Origin: Couchioplanes caeruleus
Lineage (GTDB): Bacteria > Actinomycetota > Actinomycetes > Mycobacteriales > Micromonosporaceae
Direction of reading: 5' to 3'
Assembly (NCBI RefSeq): GCF_003751945.1
Contig: NZ_RJKL01000001.1
Span: 2,666,001 to 2,730,000, forward strand
Length of the DNA stretch: 64,000 bases
Shown here: positions 7,988-17,801 of the stretch, one piece after another
Layout: the number at the start of each line of letters is the position of its first letter
Position numbering within the stretch: position 1 is the stretch's first letter
Made by a program: the position numbers and the translations under genes
The notes under the pieces: generated by a model
The model's database searches: none
What the model was told of the DNA's origin: nothing
Seen by the model: the letters and a program-made list of their open reading frames with translations, nothing else

Positions 7988-9187
7988 TCAGACGAGGTCG
8001 CGGATCACGGCATCCGCCAGGAGGCGGCCCCGCAGGGTGAGAACGGCCCGGCCCCGCCCGTACGGGATCGGCTCCAGAAGCCCGTCCGCCAAGGCCCGCC
8101 GCGCCCCGTCCTCCCGGGCCAGGCCGAGCGGCAGCCCCTCGGCGAGCCGCAGCCGCAGCATGACCTCCTCGATCCTGCGGTCCTCGCCGGTCAGCACCTC
8201 CCGGCCGAGCCCGGGCGAGACCCCGTCGGCCAGCCTCTTCGCGTACGCGGAAGGGTGCTTGACGTTCCACCACCGCACCCCGCCGACGTGGCTGTGCGCG
8301 CCCGGACCGAGGCCCCACCAGTCGCCACCGGTCCAGTACAGGCGGTTGTGCCGGCAGCGCGCCTCCTCGGACGTCGCCCAGTTGGAGACCTCGTACCAGG
8401 AGAATCCCGCCGCGGAGAGGGCACGCTCGGCGGCCAGGTAGCGGTCGGCCGCGACGTCGTCCTCCGGGTACGGCAGCTCGCCGCGGCGCATCCGGGCGGC
8501 GATCCGTGTGCCGTCCTCGACGATCAGCGAGTACGCGCTGACATGATCGACCCCGGCCCCGATCACGGCGTCGAGCGAGGCGGCGAAGTCGTCGGCGGTC
8601 TCCCCCGGCGTCCCGTAGATCAGGTCCAGGTTGACGTGGTCGAAGCCGGCCTCCCGGGCCTCCTCGGCGGCCCGAGGCGCCCGCCCGGCGGTGTGCCGGC
8701 GGTCGAGGATCGCGAGCACGCCGGGCGATGCCGACTGCATGCCCAGCGAGATGCGGTTGTAGCCGGCCTTGCGCAGCGCCTGCAGCGAGGCCGGGGTCAC
8801 CGACTCGGGGTTCGCCTCCGTGGTGATCTCCGCGTCCGCCGCCAGACCCCAGATGCGGTCGATGCCCTCCAGGATCCGGCCCAGGTCGGCCGGGTCGAGC
8901 AGGGTGGGCGTGCCGCCGCCGACGAAGACGGTGTCGACCCGCGCCCGCAGGATCCCGCCGGCGAGCTCGAGCTCGCGCAGCACCGTGTCCGCGTACTCGT
9001 CCCGGCTCGCCCCGCCGCCCAGCTCACTCGCCGTGTACGTGTTGAAGTCGCAGTAGCCGCACCGGCTCGCGCAGAACGGCACGTGGACGTATACGCCGAA
9101 GCCGTGGCGCCCGGCCTCGCGCAGCGCCGGGGCGGGCAGCGAGCCGTCGGCCGGTACGGGCTCGCCGTCGGGCAGGGGACCTGGCAT
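7988..9187 (-). CDS. hemW: HemW-like radical SAM protein (heme chaperone family)
   Basis: 399 aa, usual for HemW, the former oxygen-independent coproporphyrinogen III oxidase-like family now regarded as heme chaperones. The motif VPFCASRCGYC supplies the CxxxCxxC cysteines for the 4Fe-4S cluster, then FNTY and VDTVFVGGGTPTLL, TTEANPESV and GMQSASPGVL for SAM binding. The C-terminal HemN-C region has WYEVSNWA and the GLGPGAHSH segment. The start at 9187 gives the family-like N-terminus; upstream residues in the open frame are unrelated. Gene order lepA/hemW/hrcA/dnaJ is frequent, although here lepA is 6.5 kb away with accessory genes between. Confidence 0.93.
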   Translation of the reverse strand: MPGPLPDGEPVPADGSLPAPALREAGRHGFGVYVHVPFCASRCGYCDFNTYTASELGGGASRDEYADTVLRELELAGGILRARVDTVFVGGGTPTLLDPADLGRILEGIDRIWGLAADAEITTEANPESVTPASLQALRKAGYNRISLGMQSASPGVLAILDRRHTAGRAPRAAEEAREAGFDHVNLDLIYGTPGETADDFAASLDAVIGAGVDHVSAYSLIVEDGTRIAARMRRGELPYPEDDVAADRYLAAERALSAAGFSWYEVSNWATSEEARCRHNRLYWTGGDWWGLGPGAHSHVGGVRWWNVKHPSAYAKRLADGVSPGLGREVLTGEDRRIEEVMLRLRLAEGLPLGLAREDGARRALADGLLEPIPYGRGRAVLTLRGRLLADAVIRDLV

Positions 9188-9223
9188 CTGCCAAGTGTGC
9201 ACGGACACCGTTAGGGTTCGGTC

Positions 9224-9994
9224 ATGGCTCTGGTCCGTACCGTCACCGACGCCGGGGTTACCACCCTGACGCTGGACAGCCCCTCGAACCGCAACGCGCT
9301 GTCCTCCCAGCTCATGACCGATCTGCTCAACGGCCTCGCCGCCGCGCTGACCGACGCCGGCGTCCGGGCGGTGGTGATCTCCCATACCGGCCCGGTGTTC
9401 TGCTCCGGCGCCGACCTGAAGGAGACCGCCGAGGCCCGGGAGAACGGCCGGGTGCCGGCCGAGCTGCTCGCCGACGTGCTGGCGGCGATCTGGGAGTTCC
9501 CCAAGCCCGTCGTGGCCCGGGTCGGCGGTCCGGCCCGCGCCGGCGGGCTCGGCCTGGTCGCCGCCGCCGACATCGCCGTCTGCACCCGCGACGCCACCTT
9601 CGCCTTCTCCGAGGTACGGCTCGGTGTGATCCCGTCCGTGATCAGTGCCACGGTGCTGCCGCGGCTGGCGCCCCGGGCCGCCGCCGAGCTGTACCTGACC
9701 GGGAACGTGTTCGACGGCGCCCGGGCGGAGCAGATCGGTCTGGTCACCGCCGCGGTCGAGGCCGAGGGCCTGGATGCGGCCGTGAGCGCGTACTGCGACT
9801 CCCTGGTCAAGGGCGGTCCCCTCGCGCTGGCCGGCACCAAGCAGTTGTTGCGCCGCCCCCCGGGCGGGTCCATCCGTGCCGATCTCGCCGAGCTGTCCGA
9901 GCGCTCCGCGGCATACTTCAAGTCCGACGAGGGACGCGAAGGGGTGACCGCCTTCCGGGAGAAGCGCCCGGCGAGCTGGGTGCCGGTCACGTAA
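9224..9994 (+). CDS. Enoyl-CoA hydratase/isomerase family protein
   Basis: 256 aa, a single crotonase-fold domain of normal length. Visible are the N-terminal strand with SPSNRNALSSQLM, the oxyanion-hole loop CSGADLKE, and the second oxyanion segment GPARAGGLGLVAAADIAV. The segment FAFSEVRLGVIPSVIS corresponds to the region where hydratases carry catalytic Glu; the exact reaction cannot be fixed. Substrates would be acyl-CoA thioesters, for example in beta-oxidation or amino-acid breakdown. A weak AGGG lies 7 bp before the ATG. It is transcribed divergently from hemW with only 36 bp between starts. Confidence 0.9.
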   Translation: MALVRTVTDAGVTTLTLDSPSNRNALSSQLMTDLLNGLAAALTDAGVRAVVISHTGPVFCSGADLKETAEARENGRVPAELLADVLAAIWEFPKPVVARVGGPARAGGLGLVAAADIAVCTRDATFAFSEVRLGVIPSVISATVLPRLAPRAAAELYLTGNVFDGARAEQIGLVTAAVEAEGLDAAVSAYCDSLVKGGPLALAGTKQLLRRPPGGSIRADLAELSERSAAYFKSDEGREGVTAFREKRPASWVPVT

Positions 9995-10046
9995 GAGGCA
10001 GGCGATCGTTGTCTACGCTTGTCGCCGACGACAAGGGGAGGCAGCG

Positions 10047-10886
10047 GTGAAGCGGAAGCCGGTCGCGGTGGCCGTAGTGGTCATCCTCATCGGTGCGCTC
10101 GGCCTGTTCTTCGCCGGCAAGTCCTTCACCGGCGGGCTCAAGCTGCCACGGCTCGGACCGGAGTGCACGGTCCGGGCCGACGGCGAGGTCACCCTCGACT
10201 CCGTGCAGATGGCTAACGCGGCGACGATCTCGGCCGTCGGCATGCGGCGCAAGATGCCCGAGCGGGCCGTCGTGGTAGCGCTGGCCACCGCCTTCCAGGA
10301 ATCCAAGCTGGAGAATCTGGACACCGGCGACCGTGACTCGCTCGGCCTCTTCCAGCAGCGGCCCAGCCAGGGGTGGGGCACCCCGGAGAAGATCCAGGAC
10401 CCTCGGTACGCGGCGGACAAGTTCTACGCCGCGCTCAAGAAGGTCAAGGGCTGGAAGACGATGCGGGTCACGGACGCGGCGCAGAAGGTGCAGCGGTCGG
10501 CGTTCCCGAACGCGTACGAGAAGTGGGCCGACGAGTCCGAGGTGCTCGCCCGCGCGCTCACCGGGCGGGCGACCGGCGCCGTCGAGTGCACGGTCAGCGG
10601 CAAGCCCGCGCTGCGGGGCGCGGCCGCGGCGGCCGCTTTGGCGGAGGTGTTCACCCTGGACTGGGGCATCGAGGCGACGACGGCGGCCGACGTCACCGTC
10701 GCCGTCAAGGACCCGAGCTCGGGCTGGCGCTACGCGCACTGGCTGGTGTCGCACGCCGAAACCACCGGCCTCGAACGGGTACGTTTCGCCGACCGCGAAT
10801 GGACCGCGCCGGACGGGAAGTGGCAGCCCGTAACCGGCGACCGCCGGGTCGGCAGCGAGACGGTGGTGGCCGAGGTCTTCCGCTGA
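10047..10886 (+). CDS. Exported lysozyme/lytic transglycosylase-like protein
   Basis: 279 aa. A short basic N-terminus and one hydrophobic helix (about residues 6-23) suggest a membrane anchor or uncleaved signal, placing the rest outside. The segment ALATAFQESKLENLDTGDRDSLGLFQQRPSQGWG resembles (read in parts, QESKLENLD and SLGLFQQRPSQGWG) the Glu-Ser helix and S-x-G-L-x-Q strand of lysozyme-like transglycosylases; VQRSAFPNAYEKW follows. The Glu of QES is the likely general acid. Related actinobacterial proteins are often misnamed heavy-metal transporters. The C-terminal ~80 residues are of unknown function. The GTG at 10047 has a GGGGAGG ribosome site 5 bp upstream. Confidence 0.7.
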   Translation: MKRKPVAVAVVVILIGALGLFFAGKSFTGGLKLPRLGPECTVRADGEVTLDSVQMANAATISAVGMRRKMPERAVVVALATAFQESKLENLDTGDRDSLGLFQQRPSQGWGTPEKIQDPRYAADKFYAALKKVKGWKTMRVTDAAQKVQRSAFPNAYEKWADESEVLARALTGRATGAVECTVSGKPALRGAAAAAALAEVFTLDWGIEATTAADVTVAVKDPSSGWRYAHWLVSHAETTGLERVRFADREWTAPDGKWQPVTGDRRVGSETVVAEVFR

Positions 10887-11025
10887 CCTGCGGCGTTCCT
10901 GGATTCATTCCTGTATTCACGAGGATGCGCACCGGTCGGCGTCGTCGCGTACGGCTTTCCTGGTCATAGCGCTGCGTATACATCGACATGGACAGACAGC
11001 GACCGTACTGGTACTAGTTACTTCC

Positions 11026-12681
11026 GTGCTCCAAGCCCTGGAATGGATCCTGTTCGGAGCCGCGAGCGTCGGAGCCTTCGCCGTCGGGCTGAGCCGCCAC
11101 CGGCCGGCCCGCCTCGCACCCTGGCTCCTGCTCGCCGCATCGATCGTCTGCCTCACCGTCGGTGATGTCTGTTACGCGCTGGCCGCGCGCGACGCCGCGT
11201 CGATCTTCTACCTGACGATGTTCGTCTTCGTGGCGCTCGCGCTGCTGCAGTTCACCCGCAGAGGCGCCCTGCTCATGAGCCGCGCCCGACTCATCGACCT
11301 GCTCGCCGCCGCCTGCGCGGCCCTGCTCGTCGGATGGGTCTTCCTGATCGGCGACAGCGGCAGGATCGGCGCCATCTCCGCGACGGACGTGATCGGCGCG
11401 CTGCTGCTCATCGGGGTCACCGTCCGGCTGGCGGCGGCGGCCTGGTTCAACTGGTCGGCCCTGCTGCTCTGCACGGGCGCGATCGGCATGCTCGCCAGCG
11501 ACGTCGCGTACGGCCTGGACCCACGGTGGCCGAGCGAGATCGGCTACATGGTCCTCTACGTCGCGTGGGGCGCGGCCGCCCTGCACCCCTCGATGGTCCG
11601 CCTGACCAGCCCGATCCCGACACACCCGCCCCCGTGGCAGGGCCGCTGGGCGGCGCTGCTGGGCCTCTCGGTCGCCACACCCCCGCTGGTCCTGCTGGTC
11701 GAGGCGGTGTCGGGCACGGTCACCGACGGCGTGGTCATCGCGGTGGCCTCCACCCTTACCCTGGTGCTGACGATCACCCGCCTCGCCGACTCGGTCACGC
11801 TCAACAGCCAGGCCCTGGTCCGCGAACGAGCCCTGCGCGAGGCCAGCGCGGCCCTGGTCGCCGCCGCGGACGAGGCCGCCGTCGACCGCGCCGTCCACGG
11901 AGCGGTGGCCCAGCTCCTGCCTCCGAACGACCTGACGCGCGTGGTGTTCGCCACCGACGACCGCCAGCTCGCCCTCGAGGCCTTACCCCCGGCGGCGAGC
12001 GGCCCCCGCCCGCGCAGCTGGTGGCTCGATCCTTCCCACTCCCCCGACTCCAGGGAAGCAGGCGACGTCACGCTGGTGTGCCCCCTCTGGCTCGAACCCC
12101 TGGCGGTCGCCCGCCCCAGCGGCGGCGCCCTCGTCCTCGAGGGCCGCCGCGACATCCTGGCCGCCAGCCGCGACGCCCTCGAGGTCCTCGCCGGCCAGGC
12201 GGCCCTGGCCCTGGACCGCATCAGCCTGGTCGACGCGGTCGGCCGCCGAGACAGCGACCTCTACCTGCGCGCGGTCATCCGCAACACCGCGGACATCATG
12301 CTGGTGGTCGACGACGACCAGGTCATCCGCTACGCCAGCCCCGCCCTGCACGACCTGATGGGCACCGACGAGCTCCCGCCGTTCGCCACGCTGCTGGACC
12401 TGGTCCACCCCGACGACACCAGCCACGTCCGCCGCGCCCTCCGCGAGGACGGCGACGGGGTGCTGTACTGCGCCCTGCGCCGCCCCGACGACACCCAGAT
12501 CCTCGTCGAGGCCACGTACCGCGATCTGCGCGGGGACCGTCTGGTCCAGGGCTTCGTGGTGACGATCCGCGACGTGACGCGGGCCCACGACCCGGTCGAA
12601 CGGATCCCCCATGTGGAGCATGTCGACGCATTGCCGGCCTGGGTCAACCGCCGCAGCGCGCAGCACAAGTTTCGCTATTAG
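11026..12681 (+). CDS. Membrane sensor with GAF and PAS domains, no output domain
   Basis: 551 aa. About eight hydrophobic segments fill residues 1-255 as in MASE-like membrane sensor regions. A GAF-like domain follows (~275-405, ending AGQAALALDRISLVDAV), then a PAS domain (~415-530: NTADIMLVVDDDQVIRYASPAL, read as NTADIMLVVDDD and IRYASPALHDLMG). The protein then ends at VDALPAWVNRRSAQHKFRY. Similar actinobacterial sensors continue into GGDEF and EAL domains starting with HDxLTGLxNR. The tail looks like a degraded trace of that helix, so the protein probably lost, or never had, cyclic-di-GMP output. The GTG start at 11026 has no clear ribosome site but follows an AT-rich patch. Role: sensing, partner unknown. 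Confidence 0.75.
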   Translation: MLQALEWILFGAASVGAFAVGLSRHRPARLAPWLLLAASIVCLTVGDVCYALAARDAASIFYLTMFVFVALALLQFTRRGALLMSRARLIDLLAAACAALLVGWVFLIGDSGRIGAISATDVIGALLLIGVTVRLAAAAWFNWSALLLCTGAIGMLASDVAYGLDPRWPSEIGYMVLYVAWGAAALHPSMVRLTSPIPTHPPPWQGRWAALLGLSVATPPLVLLVEAVSGTVTDGVVIAVASTLTLVLTITRLADSVTLNSQALVRERALREASAALVAAADEAAVDRAVHGAVAQLLPPNDLTRVVFATDDRQLALEALPPAASGPRPRSWWLDPSHSPDSREAGDVTLVCPLWLEPLAVARPSGGALVLEGRRDILAASRDALEVLAGQAALALDRISLVDAVGRRDSDLYLRAVIRNTADIMLVVDDDQVIRYASPALHDLMGTDELPPFATLLDLVHPDDTSHVRRALREDGDGVLYCALRRPDDTQILVEATYRDLRGDRLVQGFVVTIRDVTRAHDPVERIPHVEHVDALPAWVNRRSAQHKFRY

Positions 12682-12892
12682 GGGTTTTGGGGGACATTCC
12701 ACTTCATCAGTACGGGTGCACCAACGTCCCGTGGCACACACCCGGCCCAGGACCCGGTCCAGGCCGTTGCGGGCGCGCCGGGCTGACCTTCCAGGTCGGG
12801 CCCCCGCTTCCCTGCCCGCGCGCGCTCTCCTACCCGCGCGCTTCCCCGCCCGCGCCCGCTCTGCCACGCGCCTTCCTGCCCGCGCGGGCACC
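12682..12892. other. Non-coding GC-rich tract
   Basis: This stretch after the sensor gene shows no credible gene. From about 12770 it is dominated by degenerate repeats of a CCTGCCCGCGCGC type. Part of the same sequence recurs at 14960-15050. Together with the remnant at 12893-13054 it fills most of the 522-bp gap before the next gene. Confidence 0.5.
12870..12885 (+). repeat. Direct repeat copy A flanking the beta-propeller gene
   Basis: GCCTTCCTGCCCGCGC here is identical to 14967-14982. The two 16-bp copies lie in similar degenerate GC repeats on either side of the secreted beta-propeller gene. Confidence 0.6.
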
Positions 12893-13054
12893 GGCGCCGA
12901 CCGTGGCCTCGCGCTCGTGTTCGTGCTGACCGGCATCGTCGGCCTGTTCGCGACCGCCCTCGCGCTGCGCAGCGGTCCATACCAGCGGTTGAGCCGCCGG
13001 TACGCGGCGGTTCCGACGACCGCTGCCGAACCGAGCCCGCATGGTCGGCGCTGA
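12893..13054 (+). pseudogene. Possible remnant of a multidrug-type membrane transporter C-terminus
   Basis: In the frame ending at 13054 there is one hydrophobic helix, LALVFVLTGIVGLFATALAL, followed by RSGPYQRLSRRY. This looks like the last transmembrane helix and cytoplasmic tail of a major-facilitator-type exporter. No start codon, ribosome site or earlier helices are present, and the upstream part of the frame is low-complexity repeat. The likeliest reading is a decayed gene end; chance resemblance in GC-rich DNA is possible. Confidence 0.35.
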
Positions 13055-13203
13055 GCCCTTGGCGCCCTCGTGGTCGCAGGCGGACGTAGCTGGAACGTCA
13101 CCATCTCGATACGCTGCGCCTACTTGCACCGTTATCAGGCACATCGGCTACGGGAGTTCGCGAGATGCCTGCTGCCTGCACCGATCCGATCAGGGAAACC
13201 ACC

Positions 13204-14916
13204 ATGCGGCGGACACCGTGGCAGCGGCGCGGAGGACTGCTCGCCGTTCTCGTTCTCGCCCTGTCCGCGCTGCTGCCCGTTGGGCGTGCCGAGGCCGCTG
13301 GTCCGGCAGCCGGCTTCGTCCACCCAGCCGGTCCCGTCCATCCGGCTGAGTGCGCCCGCGAGGGCGCGTTCAATGATCTGGGCCCGGTGCTGTCCACGCT
13401 GACGCTGATGCGCGGCGTGCTCGGGACGCGCGCCGGCCGGCCGGTCTGGTACTCGGTGGTGGCCGGCGACGACGCGCGGATCAACGTGGTCGACGCTCTC
13501 ACCCGCGAGCTGGTCACCACCACGCCGATGCGCGGAGCCGCCGGGGCGTGGGCGCTCACCGTAGCCTCCGACGGCCGGCTCTACGTGGGCACGTACAACA
13601 GTGGCCGGTTCTACCGGTTCGACCCGGCAAACGACCAACTCACCGACCTGGGCCAGCCGGTGCCGGAGGAGAGCTTCGTGTACGGCCTGAGCATCGGCCC
13701 GGACGGCACGGTGTACGGCGGCACCTACCCACACGGCCACGCCTTCGCCTATCACCCCACGTCCGGGGTGACCGACATCGGCGAGGTGAGCCCGGGTCAC
13801 AGGTACGCCCGTGCCACAGCGTATAACCCCGACCACCACCAGCTCTTCGTCGGCCTGCCTGGGCCGGCCACGCTGGTCCGGATCGACCTGGCCACCGGCA
13901 CCCGCACCACCGTCGACGCCGGCCTCGCTTCCCTCGGCACGCTGGACGACCTCGGCCTCGACTACGCCGGCGGTCGGGTGTTCGTGTACGGCGGCGGCGC
14001 GCTGGCCGTTGTGGACGCGGTGACCAGCGCGCGCCGGACCCTGGTCGACGGGTCGACCGGCGCGGGCGTGGCGACGTACCCGATGGACTCGCGCGGCGTC
14101 TCGCCGGTGTCACCGGACGGCGCCGCGGTGTACCTCACCAGCGGATCAGCGCTGCGCCGGTACGACCTGGCCGCGGACCGGATAGACCCTGTCGTGCCGG
14201 CCGCCGGGACACCGGCGGTGGATGGCCCGGCCATCGGGTACGGCTGGATCGACGGCGCGCTGTACGGTCTCGCCGGCAACTACCGCGGCCGCGGGTTCAC
14301 CTACGACCCGGGCACCCGGCGCCTGGACCGGTACACGCTCGCCTTCGCGCCCGCCCCAGTGCAGCTCGCCCAGCTCACCACCGGACCGGACGGAGCCGTG
14401 TACGTCAGCGCATACATCAACGGCCAGCTTGCCCGGTACGATCCTGCGACCGGCCGGATCACCGCGCAGCCGCGGCTCGGGCAGGTCGAGGGCTGGCACT
14501 GGCGCGACGCCGCGATGTACGCCGGCATCTACCCGTACGGGGCGGTTCTGGCCCGGCACACCCTGTTCACCGGGCCAACCACGGCCAACGACGGCGAGCT
14601 GCTGCTCGGCCGGGACGAGCGGATCCACGTGCAGGCCGGCGGCCGGCTGTTCGAGGTGGACCTGTGGTGCCGGCGGGTAACCCAGATCGGCACCGGGTTG
14701 CTGTTCCGGCTGACCGCCGGGCACGCCGGCGACTTCTACAGCCTGCTGCGGACGGCCGATTCCACTGTGCCGAATCGGCTGGCCCGGTACGTGCCCCCGC
14801 CGCGCGGACCGGTCGGGCTGACCGCCGACCGGGACGCGCTCGCGGTCGCCCTCCGGGACCTGCCGGTACAGACCCGTCCACCGCACGCGGCCGTGCACGC
14901 CGACGAGGTCGGCTGA
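13204..14916 (+). CDS. Secreted beta-propeller repeat protein
   Basis: 570 aa. The Sec signal peptide is clear: basic MRRTPWQRR, a hydrophobic core, then cleavage near AEA-AG. The mature protein is made of repeated strands such as ASDGRLYVGTYNSGRFYRFD, here read as DGRLYVGTYNSG, DGTVYGGTYPHG and DGAVYVSAYINGQLARYD. These recur every 45-60 residues, as in PQQ/NHL/SMP-30-type propellers. No catalytic motif stands out; a binding or lyase-like role outside the cell is possible. The ATG at 13204 fits the signal peptide and has AGGG 8 bp upstream; an in-frame ATG at 13165 would add 13 residues. The gene is flanked by a 16-bp direct repeat and a possible transporter remnant. Confidence 0.75.
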   Translation: MRRTPWQRRGGLLAVLVLALSALLPVGRAEAAGPAAGFVHPAGPVHPAECAREGAFNDLGPVLSTLTLMRGVLGTRAGRPVWYSVVAGDDARINVVDALTRELVTTTPMRGAAGAWALTVASDGRLYVGTYNSGRFYRFDPANDQLTDLGQPVPEESFVYGLSIGPDGTVYGGTYPHGHAFAYHPTSGVTDIGEVSPGHRYARATAYNPDHHQLFVGLPGPATLVRIDLATGTRTTVDAGLASLGTLDDLGLDYAGGRVFVYGGGALAVVDAVTSARRTLVDGSTGAGVATYPMDSRGVSPVSPDGAAVYLTSGSALRRYDLAADRIDPVVPAAGTPAVDGPAIGYGWIDGALYGLAGNYRGRGFTYDPGTRRLDRYTLAFAPAPVQLAQLTTGPDGAVYVSAYINGQLARYDPATGRITAQPRLGQVEGWHWRDAAMYAGIYPYGAVLARHTLFTGPTTANDGELLLGRDERIHVQAGGRLFEVDLWCRRVTQIGTGLLFRLTAGHAGDFYSLLRTADSTVPNRLARYVPPPRGPVGLTADRDALAVALRDLPVQTRPPHAAVHADEVG

Positions 14917-15150
14917 GCGGCGGGCGAGTGCCCGTGCGCGCGTTTCGGCGGCGCGGCACGGACGACGCCTTCCTGCCCGCGCACGCCTTCCTGCCAGGGC
15001 CCGGCCTCCTGCCCGTGCGCGCCTTGGTACCCGCGTGGTTCCCTGCCTGCGCCGCGGTTTGCTGCGCGCACACGCGAGACGCCGGGTCCATCAGGACCCG
15101 GCGCCTGCTGGTGGTGCGGTTCCTCCTCCAAGCCCCCGAGGGGCCCGAGG
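14917..15150. other. Non-coding spacer with GC-rich degenerate repeats
   Basis: No gene is supported here. The segment from 14960 to 15050 is built from variants of CTTCCTGCCCGCGC and CCTGCCCGTGCGC, similar to the tract at 12780-12890. The two flanking genes converge on this spacer. Confidence 0.45.
14967..14982 (+). repeat. Direct repeat copy B flanking the beta-propeller gene
   Basis: Identical 16-bp partner of 12870-12885 (GCCTTCCTGCCCGCGC), 51 bp after the stop of the beta-propeller gene. Confidence 0.6.
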
Positions 15151-15429
15151 TCAGCGGCGGCTGTAGCCGCGACGACCGCCGATGCCGACCACCAGCGCCA
15201 CACCCAGCGCGGCCAGCACGACCTGGAACAGCAGCTCGGTCCAGTCGACCCCACTGGTGTTGGCGACGCCGATGGCGCGGGCGAGCACGGTGCCCAGCAG
15301 CGCGGCGACGACACCGATGACCATCGTGAGCCAGATCGGAATATTCTGCTTGCCCGGTACGACCAGGCGGCCCAGAGCGCCGATGATGAGGCCGACGATG
15401 AGGGCGGTGATGATGCCGGTAACAGTCAT
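15151..15429 (-). CDS. GlsB/YeaQ/YmgE family small membrane protein
   Basis: 92 aa with three hydrophobic segments and the family pattern GITALIVGLIIGALGRLVVP at the start, then IPIWLTMVIGVVAALLGT. YeaQ/GlsB proteins are small inner-membrane proteins often linked to stress responses; their molecular role is unknown. The ATG at 15429 has a GGAGG ribosome site. The C-terminus GGRRGYSRR is basic and probably cytoplasmic. It stands alone between the propeller gene and lepA. Confidence 0.88.
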   Translation of the reverse strand: MTVTGIITALIVGLIIGALGRLVVPGKQNIPIWLTMVIGVVAALLGTVLARAIGVANTSGVDWTELLFQVVLAALGVALVVGIGGRRGYSRR

Positions 15430-15660
15430 TGGAGTACCTCCTCGGGGGTGGAGCATTCGTTGCGTCCGTCGCACCGCAGAGTTCCCGAGCACCTGAAAAA
15501 TCAAACCGCGAAGTTGTCAGGAACCTTTCAGCCACTCCCTGCCGGTCTGACCGCGGCAAGGCCGTCTGCGCTGTTCGCGCCCCTTCACCCGCGGACAGCC
15601 GGTTCCGTCCCGCCGAGCGGAATCAGCCCCCTTGAACCACTCTCTCGGACCACCCACAAA

Positions 15661-15703
15661 CGTCGGCGGCGCCCCGGATCATGGATCCGGGGCGCCGCCG
15701 ACG
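15661..15703 (-). terminator. Intrinsic terminator of lepA
   Basis: A perfect 19-bp stem (15661-15679 with 15685-15703) and a 5-base loop begin 5 bp after the lepA stop codon. On the minus strand the hairpin is followed by TTTG, a weak U-tract as usual in actinobacteria. Confidence 0.85.
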
Positions 15704-15708
15704 AGAGG

Positions 15709-17589
<1,881 letters not shown>

Positions 17590-17801
17590 GTTCGTCCGTT
17601 CTTCTCACGCAGGTCAGATCTGCCGACTGGCAACCGGCACGAGGTCCGGCCCTCCTATCGTCCCACGCCGCGAACCCACCCCGGACAAGACCCGATCCTC
17701 CAGGCTCGCCGACTTCCCGCGAACCTCCCCACCACAACCCGGTCAGACCAGGTCCGACCCGGTGAAACCTCGACCGCTCAGAAGCCGTGGAGCCCGACCG
17801 T

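Noticed and set aside
12893..14982. Composite transposon around the beta-propeller gene
   Set aside because: The flanking 16-bp repeats are direct, lie in low-complexity DNA, and no transposase or terminal inverted repeats are present.
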